Shown: positions 26,271 to 32,945 of the stretch, one piece after another
Layout: every line of letters begins with the position of its first letter
Numbering within the stretch: the first letter of the stretch is position 1
Source: Saccharicrinis sp965230625
GTDB lineage: Bacteria; Bacteroidota; Bacteroidia; Bacteroidales; Marinilabiliaceae
Direction of reading: 5' to 3'
Assembly (NCBI GenBank): GCA_965230625.1
Contig: CBDDLL010000001.1
Coordinates: forward strand, 1,488,001 to 1,552,000
DNA length: 64,000 bases
Made by a program: the position numbers and the translations under genes
The notes under the pieces: model-generated
Databases searched by the model: none
What the model saw: only the letters and a program-made list of their open reading frames with translations
Told to the model about the DNA's origin: nothing

Positions 26271-26849
26271 TCATTTGTTAAGTTTTTCTAGGATGAGTTG
26301 TTTTTTTAATCTGGAAAAAGTTACATGTGTGATACCTAAATATGAAGCAATATAAAGTTGAGGGATAAGTTGTTCTATTTGAGGGTGATATTGTAAAAAG
26401 GTGAAATATTTATCTTTAGCTTTTATAGGAGCTATGCATTTTTCACGCTTGTAAAGTCTCGCAGCTTCTATTTTAATAATTTTATCTGCCATGGCATTTA
26501 GATTTTTAGTTGCCTGAAAAAATTTATTTAGCCTTCTAGATTCAAAAAGTATTATTTTACTTTTATTCAATGTCTCATAATAGTATATAGACCTGCCTTG
26601 TATTGTTCTAAGGTTATAAGTGTTTATAAATTCCCCTTGACAAAAAAAAGCTACAGTTTTATCATCTCCCTGGTTGTTAGGTACAAAGCTTCTTAATGTT
26701 CCCTCTTCTACAAATATCTCAAACTTGCTTATCTCATTCTGTCTTAGTATTATATTCCCTTTATTGTGGGATTCTATTTTTACTTCATTTATTAATTGGT
26801 TAAATTCTATTTCGCTTAAAGTATTAAAGAATTTTTTTAAGTTTTTCAT
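26271..26849 (-). CDS. Crp/Fnr family transcriptional regulator
   Basis: This 192-residue protein has an N-terminal beta-roll (about residues 20-110, with GNIILRQNEISKFEIFVEEGTLRSF) and a C-terminal helix-turn-helix with SYLGITHVTFSRLKKQL. The glutamate used by FNR to read its site is replaced by valine in this recognition helix, so its operator should differ from that of the regulator at 15880. Cyclic-nucleotide contacts are not evident. The T9SS cargo gene lies about 100 bp downstream on the same strand. A 31-residue membrane peptide gene lies 33 bp upstream. Confidence 0.85.
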   Translation of the reverse strand: MKNLKKFFNTLSEIEFNQLINEVKIESHNKGNIILRQNEISKFEIFVEEGTLRSFVPNNQGDDKTVAFFCQGEFINTYNLRTIQGRSIYYYETLNKSKIILFESRRLNKFFQATKNLNAMADKIIKIEAARLYKREKCIAPIKAKDKYFTFLQYHPQIEQLIPQLYIASYLGITHVTFSRLKKQLILEKLNK

Positions 26850-26882
26850 TATAGTTTTTTTGAAAAGGATTTGCTGTTTGGT

Positions 26883-26978
26883 TTAATGGTTGAGATACAA
26901 CATAATGCTCAATAACCATAATATAAGACTCAAAATTGCTATTAAGATGGCAATTATTTTTTCATACTTTTTTTTCAT
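26883..26978 (-). CDS. Possible 31-residue single-span membrane peptide
   Basis: An ATG frame of 31 codons encodes a lysine-rich head (MKKKYEK), one continuous hydrophobic helix of about 20 residues (IIAILIAILSLILWLLSIML) and a short YLNH tail. This is a textbook single-span small membrane protein with a cytoplasmic positive head. It lies 33 bp upstream of the Crp/Fnr gene on the same strand, so it could be co-transcribed. No similarity is known to me. The hydrophobic-charged design is better than chance would usually give in AT-rich DNA, but the length allows coincidence. Confidence 0.4.
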   Translation of the reverse strand: MKKKYEKIIAILIAILSLILWLLSIMLYLNH

Positions 26979-27090
26979 GTATGAAAATGAATTAAATTAT
27001 ATAGATATATTAAAAAGAAAGAGTAAGTTCCGCTTTGATGAATAAAATGATGAAGCAACAAACCCTTTCTTTTTAAGTTATTGTATTTGT

Positions 27091-27756
27091 TTAAAATGCT
27101 TTTTGTAAAGAGACTTTAGTATAGAAGGGCAAAGAAGGGTTATTGTCAAAATTTTGCCCATATGTTTTGCCAACATGTAAAAATAAATTGTATGTTTTTA
27201 TAGTTATGTTTCCTTGTATACCAAATCTATAAGTCCCACCGTTAGTATCATACCAGCCATCTTTTATAGAGGGATAAAAATCCTTTAATATTTTGTTTTT
27301 TATATTAGTAGCAATTGATTTATCAAATCCTATTTCGGCATTAATACCCCACTTATATTTTTGATATCCAATTAAAGTTCCGAAATCAGCTCCAAAGTTT
27401 ACTAAGCGGGCTACCACAGACTCAGATCTTCTGGCTATGAATGAGCCTTGAACGGACCAAGAAAGATTATATTTGTTAAATAATTGAGATTGGAATCCGG
27501 TTTTAGAATAGCAATCATCAAAAACATCTTTTCCAAACGGAATGTTAAATTCTATCCCGGCAACTATAGGCAGTAATTTGTTTTTAATACTATACCCATA
27601 TGTAAGTCCGTAGTAAGAGCTGTTGTAGACACCAAAGTTTAATCCGGTAAAGTGCCTTTTACCATCTTCTACTTTTTTCCAATTAATATCTTGAGCCTTT
27701 GAGGCAGTTATATTTATTAACAAAGAAGCAAGTAGTATTATATATAATTTATTCAT
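27091..27756 (-). CDS. Outer-membrane beta-barrel-like hypothetical protein
   Basis: This protein of 221 residues has a signal peptide (MNKLYIILLASLLINITASKAQ). It then alternates strands such as FTGLNFGVYNSSYYGLTYGYS, LPIVAGIEFNIPFG and WSVQGSFIARRSE, ending with VSLQKAF; the terminal phenylalanine is usual in outer-membrane barrels. About eight strands are likely. I place the start at the ATG at 27756; the longer frame begins with TTG and adds six residues ahead of the signal peptide. It lies 21 bp (to the longer frame) to 39 bp after the hydrolase lipoprotein stop, on the same strand, so the two may be co-transcribed. Function unknown. Confidence 0.72.
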   Translation of the reverse strand: MNKLYIILLASLLINITASKAQDINWKKVEDGKRHFTGLNFGVYNSSYYGLTYGYSIKNKLLPIVAGIEFNIPFGKDVFDDCYSKTGFQSQLFNKYNLSWSVQGSFIARRSESVVARLVNFGADFGTLIGYQKYKWGINAEIGFDKSIATNIKNKILKDFYPSIKDGWYDTNGGTYRFGIQGNITIKTYNLFLHVGKTYGQNFDNNPSLPFYTKVSLQKAF

Positions 27757-27795
27757 GTGTTTAATATTTTGCAATCAATATGCAGTTTTGAGATT

Positions 27796-28797
27796 CTATT
27801 TTAATTCATTTAAATAGTTTAATAGCACGGGGTACATTTCGTCCCATCCAAAAAAGTACATTTCGTGGCCGGTACCTTTTACCATTTGTAAATCTTTATT
27901 AATAAATGGAGCAGATACTTTTTGTGCCCATTTTTCTCCATAAATTTTATTGTGCTCGCTATACATAAAGAGTACTTTAGGAATAAAATGGTCAAGTTTA
28001 TCTTGAAAATCGAAACCAAACTTTGCGGCATATCTAGAGGAAGCATTTGCAATCACAGCTCCATTTCTCCAACGTGGATAATGTTCGGGATGACCTAATG
28101 TGTATTCGATTTCATTTTCCTTTATCAACGAAAAGTACATTTTATAGTCGAGTATTTCGTGTTGATCTCTTCCAACAAACATTTGATCAGGGAAGAATAT
28201 ATCGTTTGTTGTTTCGGAGAATAATTTAACTTCTCGAACTTTGGTTACATAGTCTTCAGTCTGATCCCAGGTTAAACCTCCAGGCTCAGCTAATGCAATG
28301 CCATTAACCACATTGGGGTACTTGTTAACAAATCCAGTAGCAAGTATTGCTCCCCAAGAGTGTCCGGCTAAGAAGACCTTTTGAGTATCCGATTGTCTAA
28401 AGTGAGTTATAATTGCGAGTAGATTCTCTAAGAAGATGTTAATAGAACCTTTTTTGTCAAAGATATTTTTATCCACTCTTTTAGACAAACCTGATCCTAC
28501 TTGATCATAAAATACTACAAAATATCCATCTTTAACTAAATCTTTTGCATTTAACAAACTTCTATAATCTCCTCCAGGACCACCATGTATCATAATTACT
28601 ATTGGATCAGCAGGATTACCAAATGATTCAACATGTAATAAATAGTTGTTTACATTAAGAGATGGGAGTGTAAGGTCTTGATCTACTGTTTTAGGCACCA
28701 ATAATCCAGGTTCGGTCATGTCCATTAATTCTTCGTCACAAGAAGAAAACAATAAACTGGAAGTAATGCATACAAAAAATAAAATTCTGTTCTTCAT
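27796..28797 (-). CDS. Lipoprotein alpha/beta hydrolase (proline iminopeptidase-like)
   Basis: This protein of 333 residues is a predicted lipoprotein: signal sequence MKNRILFFVCITSSLL with lipobox LFSSC and acylated C20. The alpha/beta-hydrolase fold follows. MIHGGPGGDYR is the oxyanion-hole HGGPG motif of the S33 proline iminopeptidase group, FYDQVGSGLS the usual DQ-x-G-x-G-S, GHSWGAILA the nucleophile elbow, and GTGHEMYFF the catalytic histidine near the end. It likely cleaves a small ester or peptide in the envelope; substrate unknown. The ATG at 28797 is chosen because the longer frame would put 14 polar residues before the signal. Two matching palindromes precede it, and an AraC regulator gene is next upstream. 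Confidence 0.87.
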   Translation of the reverse strand: MKNRILFFVCITSSLLFSSCDEELMDMTEPGLLVPKTVDQDLTLPSLNVNNYLLHVESFGNPADPIVIMIHGGPGGDYRSLLNAKDLVKDGYFVVFYDQVGSGLSKRVDKNIFDKKGSINIFLENLLAIITHFRQSDTQKVFLAGHSWGAILATGFVNKYPNVVNGIALAEPGGLTWDQTEDYVTKVREVKLFSETTNDIFFPDQMFVGRDQHEILDYKMYFSLIKENEIEYTLGHPEHYPRWRNGAVIANASSRYAAKFGFDFQDKLDHFIPKVLFMYSEHNKIYGEKWAQKVSAPFINKDLQMVKGTGHEMYFFGWDEMYPVLLNYLNELK

Positions 28798-28849
28798 CTT
28801 TAAATTGATTTTGTTTGGAACAAAGATGAAAGCATGCAAAATTTAAATG

Positions 28850-28867
28850 GTACTCGCTTGTAAGTAC
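28850..28867. promoter_or_regulatory. Operator-like palindrome 1 (GTACT-N8-AGTAC)
   Basis: Perfect 5-bp arms with an 8-base spacer lie 53 bp upstream of the hydrolase start. Read on the minus strand it is identical to the second copy at 15 of 18 positions. It lies between a TAAATTTTGC sequence at 28836-28845 and a TTG at 28867-28869 (minus strand), so it would sit inside the promoter core. Confidence 0.5.
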
Positions 28868-28884
28868 AAGCTTTTTAGTGGTGT

Positions 28885-28902
28885 GTACTTGCAAGGAAGT
28901 AC
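28885..28902. promoter_or_regulatory. Operator-like palindrome 2 (GTACT-N8-AGTAC)
   Basis: Second copy of the same 18-bp element, with its centre exactly 35 bp from the first and in the opposite orientation when the asymmetric inner bases are compared. It lies upstream of the presumed promoter core of the hydrolase gene. Confidence 0.5.
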
Positions 28903-28988
28903 GCTTATTGTATTGGAGGTTTGTGTTTTAAGAAGAATTCGTGTGAGAAAATAAAACGTGAATAAAAGTCTATGTTTTCACATAAAAG

Positions 28989-30101
28989 CTAATTGTTAAC
29001 TGAATTTAGATATTCAGTAGGTGTTTTGCCAACCACATTTTTAAAATATTTATTGAAAGAAGATTTTGAACTGAAACCACAATCATATGCCAGCGACATA
29101 AGTTTCATGTTTTTGTTTTTAGGATCGTCAAGAAGTTTTAATACGTCTTTAATACGTAGGTTATTTATGTATGCATAAAAATTGCTATCTGTTTTTTCAT
29201 TTATAACCTGCGAAAGATAATTAGGGTGGGTATCGATAATCTTAGCTAATTCAACTAATGTTAATTCACTTTGTGTATAAATTTTTTCGTTTTGCATTAT
29301 TTGTGTTAGCTGTTGATATATTTTTTCAGACTGAACCTTAGATAGGCCAGATTTGGTATATTTTTTCCCTTTTTCGTCAAGTTTTTCAGTAGCTACATTT
29401 TTGCTAGGTGTAATTTCTTGAATAGGCTCTATAATTTTATCAGAGAATACGCCTACTTGTTTTATCCCATAGTATCCAATAATCAGTACAAATATGGTTA
29501 GTGCACTATAAATATATACTTCACCAAAGAAAAACGAAATTAAATAAATACTTACCATTCCATAGATTAAGTAACGTAACCAAATCAAGTTAATCTTTTC
29601 GGTATTAGAAAAGATACTCTCAATTTTATTTTTATACTTTCTTAGAAAGAGAATAGAAAAAGTAAAATATGTAATGCTTGAAACAATGATTGCAATAAAT
29701 AAGATAATCATAAGAAGTTCAAAACCTTTACCCTCATTCTTAAATACCTCAACTCGCTCACTTGCACTTAGACTATAAAAAGGGATTAATGAGATATACG
29801 AAAATAGAATGGGAATAGAATGAATGGATAAAGTGTGTTTTCTTTTGGGTAGCTGATTGGTAAGAGCCATTACATATAAAAACAAAAAAGGACCATGCAG
29901 CAAGGGTAGCGGTATATCCCAACCAAGTAAAATAGGATATTTATATATTTTTTCTGAATATCGAAGATAAAAAAGCAATAAGTGTATACCTAAAGTAAAA
30001 AGCCAGGCAATTAATATTTTATCAGATAATGATTTTCTTTTTTTACCTAAAATAACGAACTCCAAAAAGAAAGTAATGGTTATGCCAATAATAAATAACA
30101 T
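28989..30101 (-). CDS. AraC family regulator with a multi-span membrane domain
   Basis: This 370-residue protein has about seven hydrophobic helices in residues 1-225, starting MLFIIGITITFFLEFVILG, followed by a charged linker. A C-terminal AraC/XylS DNA-binding domain (about residues 265-368) follows: LTLVELAKIIDTHPNYLSQVINE is the first helix-turn-helix and MSLAYDCGFSSKSSFNKYFKNVVGKTPTEYL the second, with the family signature. The layout is common in Bacteroidota, where the membrane part probably senses an envelope or extracellular signal. The hydrolase lipoprotein gene directly downstream, with two palindromes in its promoter, is the natural candidate target. Confidence 0.9.
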   Translation of the reverse strand: MLFIIGITITFFLEFVILGKKRKSLSDKILIAWLFTLGIHLLLFYLRYSEKIYKYPILLGWDIPLPLLHGPFLFLYVMALTNQLPKRKHTLSIHSIPILFSYISLIPFYSLSASERVEVFKNEGKGFELLMIILFIAIIVSSITYFTFSILFLRKYKNKIESIFSNTEKINLIWLRYLIYGMVSIYLISFFFGEVYIYSALTIFVLIIGYYGIKQVGVFSDKIIEPIQEITPSKNVATEKLDEKGKKYTKSGLSKVQSEKIYQQLTQIMQNEKIYTQSELTLVELAKIIDTHPNYLSQVINEKTDSNFYAYINNLRIKDVLKLLDDPKNKNMKLMSLAYDCGFSSKSSFNKYFKNVVGKTPTEYLNSVNN

Positions 30102-30186
30102 GCGTTCAATATCTCTTTAACTAATGGTAAAAATAAAATTAATGTGCTAATATAATTGTTTTCTCTTTTGTTATTTTATTAAGGTT

Positions 30187-30906
30187 TTAATTCTGCATTG
30201 GATTTATATTAATTGGGACAGTTATCCTAATTGGAACTTTTTCGCCATTTTGTTCTGCCGGTTTCCAATTGGGAAGTTTTTCAATAACATCAAGAATGCA
30301 TTTTTCTAATGGAGTTAAAGTGTTGTTGTGTAGAGGATTTATAATGCATTCGTTTACAACTTTTCCTGTTGAGTCAATTACAAATGTTGCAGTAATTTTG
30401 GTTTGAATTATGTCTTTATCAATCTCAGGGTATTTAATGTTTTTAGCAATAAAATGGTGGAATTCTATGTCTCCTCCAGGAAATTTAGGCATTACTTCCG
30501 CTATATAAAGAACATTTTTTCCTTGTAAAGTATCTATTAAGGGAATACAATTAGAGGGAAGAGGATCGATTTTTTGTCCATTTAACTGGAATGCCAATAT
30601 TACGCTTATAATAAGTATGTAAAAGTAAGTTTTTTGTTTAAGATTGTTTACCATGCGATTAAGAAGATTAATTATTACAGTGAATATCAATTCAACAATA
30701 TTGAGGAAAATACGACTCTTAATAAACTGTTGTAGAATTAAATCAATAATTCCTGCTATAAGCATAACTCCTAATAGTCCTACCATAGCAACAATTCCCC
30801 AACCTTCTGCAGATGATAAAGTTTTGTAATTTCTAATAGTGTAAATTAAAATACTTATTAAGAAAATTGCAGTTGATATATTGAGTATTGTTGGTTTGTA
30901 TTTCAT
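30187..30906 (-). CDS. TonB C-terminal domain protein with extra membrane helices
   Basis: This 239-residue protein has two clear hydrophobic segments in residues 1-60 and another near 68-82. A further hydrophobic stretch (YFYILIISVILAFQLNG, about 93-110) precedes a periplasmic TonB-like C-terminal domain (about 135-235). In that domain FPGGDIEFHHFIAKNIKYPE and the ATFVIDSTGKVVNECII segment are the usual TonB_C elements, followed by LPNWKPAEQNGEKVPIRITVPI. The role would be energy transduction to, or assembly at, the outer membrane. The four-segment N-terminus is unusual; an internal ATG at 30654 would give a normal signal-anchored 155-residue protein, so the first 84 codons may be a separate membrane peptide. 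Confidence 0.72.
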   Translation of the reverse strand: MKYKPTILNISTAIFLISILIYTIRNYKTLSSAEGWGIVAMVGLLGVMLIAGIIDLILQQFIKSRIFLNIVELIFTVIINLLNRMVNNLKQKTYFYILIISVILAFQLNGQKIDPLPSNCIPLIDTLQGKNVLYIAEVMPKFPGGDIEFHHFIAKNIKYPEIDKDIIQTKITATFVIDSTGKVVNECIINPLHNNTLTPLEKCILDVIEKLPNWKPAEQNGEKVPIRITVPININPMQN

Positions 30907-30922
30907 TCTAAAAATAGTAAAC

Positions 30923-31414
30923 TCAAGTATTATTAATGGTTAATACATTCTTTTTAATAAGAAATTGTCCTAACTCTATAACTTTGTGCGATTTACTTAT
31001 TTCAAGTATTCTTAGTCTATAAACACTTCCTTTCGCATAAACTGTGATAATATGGGTTCTAATAAATGAAGCATAAATTCCAGAGATCCCAGCTATAACA
31101 AGTAGTGATGGCCCCCATGTTGAAATAACTGATCCTCTATTAAAAAAGTATGATAACCACAAATGTGTTGTCATATTTTCATTATGTAATTGATCATAGC
31201 CATAATTCAAAAAACTTAAACCAATGTATATCAATCCTAAGCAAAATAAAACTATTAGTATAGTATTCTTTAATAAGAAACCTCTGGATATTACAGCTCT
31301 TTCTATTTCATTATAATTGAGTTCTTTAAGAGTAAAGTTATTTCGTAATATTCTCAAGCTGAAATCGTGAAAACTAATTTCTCTGGAGTGAAAATGTGCT
31401 TTATTAGCTTTCAT
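30923..31414 (-). CDS. Hypothetical membrane protein
   Basis: This 163-residue protein has a basic, soluble N-terminal 45 residues (HFHSREISFHDFSLRILRNNF). Two hydrophobic helices follow, at about 47-68 (LLKNTILIVLFCLGLIYIGLSF) and 98-118 (WGPSLLVIAGISGIYASFI), and then a C-terminal soluble beta-like part. I do not recognise the family. It ends 16 bp before the TonB-like gene start on the same strand, so the pair is likely co-transcribed, and the two may work together in the membrane. Confidence 0.6.
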   Translation of the reverse strand: MKANKAHFHSREISFHDFSLRILRNNFTLKELNYNEIERAVISRGFLLKNTILIVLFCLGLIYIGLSFLNYGYDQLHNENMTTHLWLSYFFNRGSVISTWGPSLLVIAGISGIYASFIRTHIITVYAKGSVYRLRILEISKSHKVIELGQFLIKKNVLTINNT

Positions 31415-31542
31415 ATTGTTTAATTGACTTTAAATGTGAAAAAGTATAATCAACAAATATAGATTTAATTTATAAATGTTATTATAACAACCAACTTTCT
31501 AGCTAACTTCTTTGCGTGTACTTATAATTCCCAAAAAACTAT

Positions 31543-31551
31543 TAGCTTTGC
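31543..31551 (+). promoter_or_regulatory. -7 promoter element before the biotin-leader gene
   Basis: TAGCTTTGC matches TAnnTTTGC exactly and ends 5 bp before the ATG of the small gene at 31557. If used, the transcript would start at or within a few bases of that ATG. No TTG lies at the usual distance upstream. Confidence 0.35.
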
Positions 31552-31556
31552 ATCTT

Positions 31557-31886
31557 ATGAATTACAAACACTTGCATAGTATTCAATCTTCAGCACTTCA
31601 TTTTAAGCAATGGAGCAATAAAAACTATGCTGCGTTTTGCTCTATGGGTAAAGTAGTTCATATTGGTAAATTAGCTGTAGCTTTAACACAATGGATTGGG
31701 AATATCGTGGAGTTGGTTGAAGAAACTTTGCATTTGTGTAAAGATAAAGAAGCCGATGAGGATGAGGAACAATTGTTGGAATTGGAGCTATTACTGGCAA
31801 TAGGAGTAGTTGTATCTTCTCCTGTAGAATGTGAAAAAGGTGTATTAAGTAAAAGTGAAATATTAACTGCCGCTATTTGGAATTGA
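31557..31886 (+). CDS. Small conserved-type protein preceding the biotin operon
   Basis: The predicted protein has 109 residues from the ATG at 31557; a longer frame starts with TTG and adds 15 residues. The N-terminal block ALHFKQWSNKNYAAFCSMGK followed by VVHIGKL fits a motif, F-x-x-W-s-x-K-x-Y-A-x-F-x-S-x-x-x-x-V-x-I-G, that I recall from small uncharacterised Bacteroidota proteins encoded just before vitamin-related receptor genes. The middle is acidic (KDKEADEDEEQLLELEL). No signal peptide or catalytic motif is seen. A strong terminator lies across its stop codon, and bioB starts 27 bp after the stop. Role unknown; a link to cofactor uptake or control of the biotin genes is inference from place only. 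Confidence 0.6.
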   Translation: MNYKHLHSIQSSALHFKQWSNKNYAAFCSMGKVVHIGKLAVALTQWIGNIVELVEETLHLCKDKEADEDEEQLLELELLLAIGVVVSSPVECEKGVLSKSEILTAAIWN

Positions 31887-31907
31887 ACCATTTAGCGGCT
31901 TTTTTTT
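31869..31907 (+). terminator. Terminator or attenuator between the small gene and bioB
   Basis: A 7-bp GC-rich stem (GCCGCTA at 31869-31875, TAGCGGC at 31893-31899) with an inner TGG/CCA pairing is followed by eight T (31900-31907). The 5' arm lies in the last codons of the small gene, the stop codon lies in the loop, and the bioB ATG is only 6 bases past the T-run. Confidence 0.8.
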
Positions 31908-31912
31908 ATGTT

Positions 31913-32893
31913 ATGGTAAACGAGTTAAAACAACGGGTATTCGGTGGTGGTGCCATCACCGAAAAAGAGGCTTTGTGGTTACTGCATGAGGCCGATAGAG
32001 AGGAGCTCTATCAAGCGGCAAACGAAATTCGTCTTTATTTTAAAGGAAACGAAATGGAGATGTGTAGTATTTTAAATGCCAAGTCGGGTAAATGTACGCA
32101 GGATTGTAAATGGTGTTCGCAATCTATGTTTCATAAAACCAACATAGAAGAATATGAGTTGGTAGATGTAAAACTAGCTGAGAAACAAGCCAGAGAAAAT
32201 GCTGAGAAAGGTGTAAATAAATTTTCGTTGGTAACTAGTGGTAGAGCTATATCAAATAAAAACCTTGATCAACTTTGTGGGGTGTATAAAAATATTCAAA
32301 AGACTACTCCAATTCATCTTTGTGCTTCAATGGGGTTATTGAATCGATCTCAATTAGAGAAATTAAAAGAGGCAGGAGTAGAACATTATCACTGTAATAT
32401 CGAAACAGCTCCTTCCTTCTTTCCCAAAGTGGTAACATCACATACTATTGAAGAAAAAATTCGTACTATCCGATTTGCACAAGAATTAGGAATGGGTGTT
32501 TGCTCAGGTGGAATCATAGGAATGGGAGAAACTGCAGAACAACGAGTAGAGATGGCTTTTACACTCAAAGAACTTGGTGTGGAATCTATTCCAATTAATA
32601 TTTTAATGCAGGTAGAAGGAGCAGAATTAAAAGTGGATAAACCTATTGAGGATGAAGAAATTCTTACTGCTTTTGCTTTGTTCCGGTTTATAAATCCAAC
32701 TGCAAATATTCGTTTAGCTGGTGGAAGGAGCCTGATTGCTCATATTCAGGATAAAGCTTTGGCAGCTGGAGTGAGTGCTGCTTTAGTAGGTGATTATTTA
32801 ACTACAATAGGTACAAACATTGAGCAGGACAAAGAAATATTTAAAAAAGCTGGCTTTACCTTAGCTGAAACTAAATGCAATCATCAGGTGTAA
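31913..32893 (+). CDS. bioB: Biotin synthase
   Basis: This radical SAM enzyme of 326 residues inserts sulfur into dethiobiotin, the last step of biotin synthesis. The CxxxCxxC cluster is C61, C65 and C68 in SGKCTQDCKWCSQ. Other family features are CASMGLL, HYHCNIETAPSFF, VCSGGIIGMGET and the RLAGGR segment with the arginine that contacts the [2Fe-2S] cluster. I use the ATG at 31913 (MVNELKQRVF); the longer frame begins with TTG at 31877 and would be translated out of the terminator hairpin. It is the first enzyme gene of the biotin operon; a strong terminator stands directly in front of it, so expression needs readthrough, antitermination or an undetected promoter. Confidence 0.96.
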   Translation: MVNELKQRVFGGGAITEKEALWLLHEADREELYQAANEIRLYFKGNEMEMCSILNAKSGKCTQDCKWCSQSMFHKTNIEEYELVDVKLAEKQARENAEKGVNKFSLVTSGRAISNKNLDQLCGVYKNIQKTTPIHLCASMGLLNRSQLEKLKEAGVEHYHCNIETAPSFFPKVVTSHTIEEKIRTIRFAQELGMGVCSGGIIGMGETAEQRVEMAFTLKELGVESIPINILMQVEGAELKVDKPIEDEEILTAFALFRFINPTANIRLAGGRSLIAHIQDKALAAGVSAALVGDYLTTIGTNIEQDKEIFKKAGFTLAETKCNHQV

Positions 32894-32945
32894 GTGAATA
32901 GCCTAAATCATCTTATGTTTTGAACTTGATACCCATAAAGACAAA

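Noticed and set aside
31658..31891. 77-codon minus-strand frame opposite the biotin-leader gene
   Set aside because: Serine-rich low-complexity product that mirrors the acidic stretch of the plus-strand gene; no support.
31877..31912. Extended bioB start at TTG 31877
   Set aside because: It lies inside the terminator hairpin and overlaps the small gene; the ATG at 31913 gives the usual BioB N-terminus.
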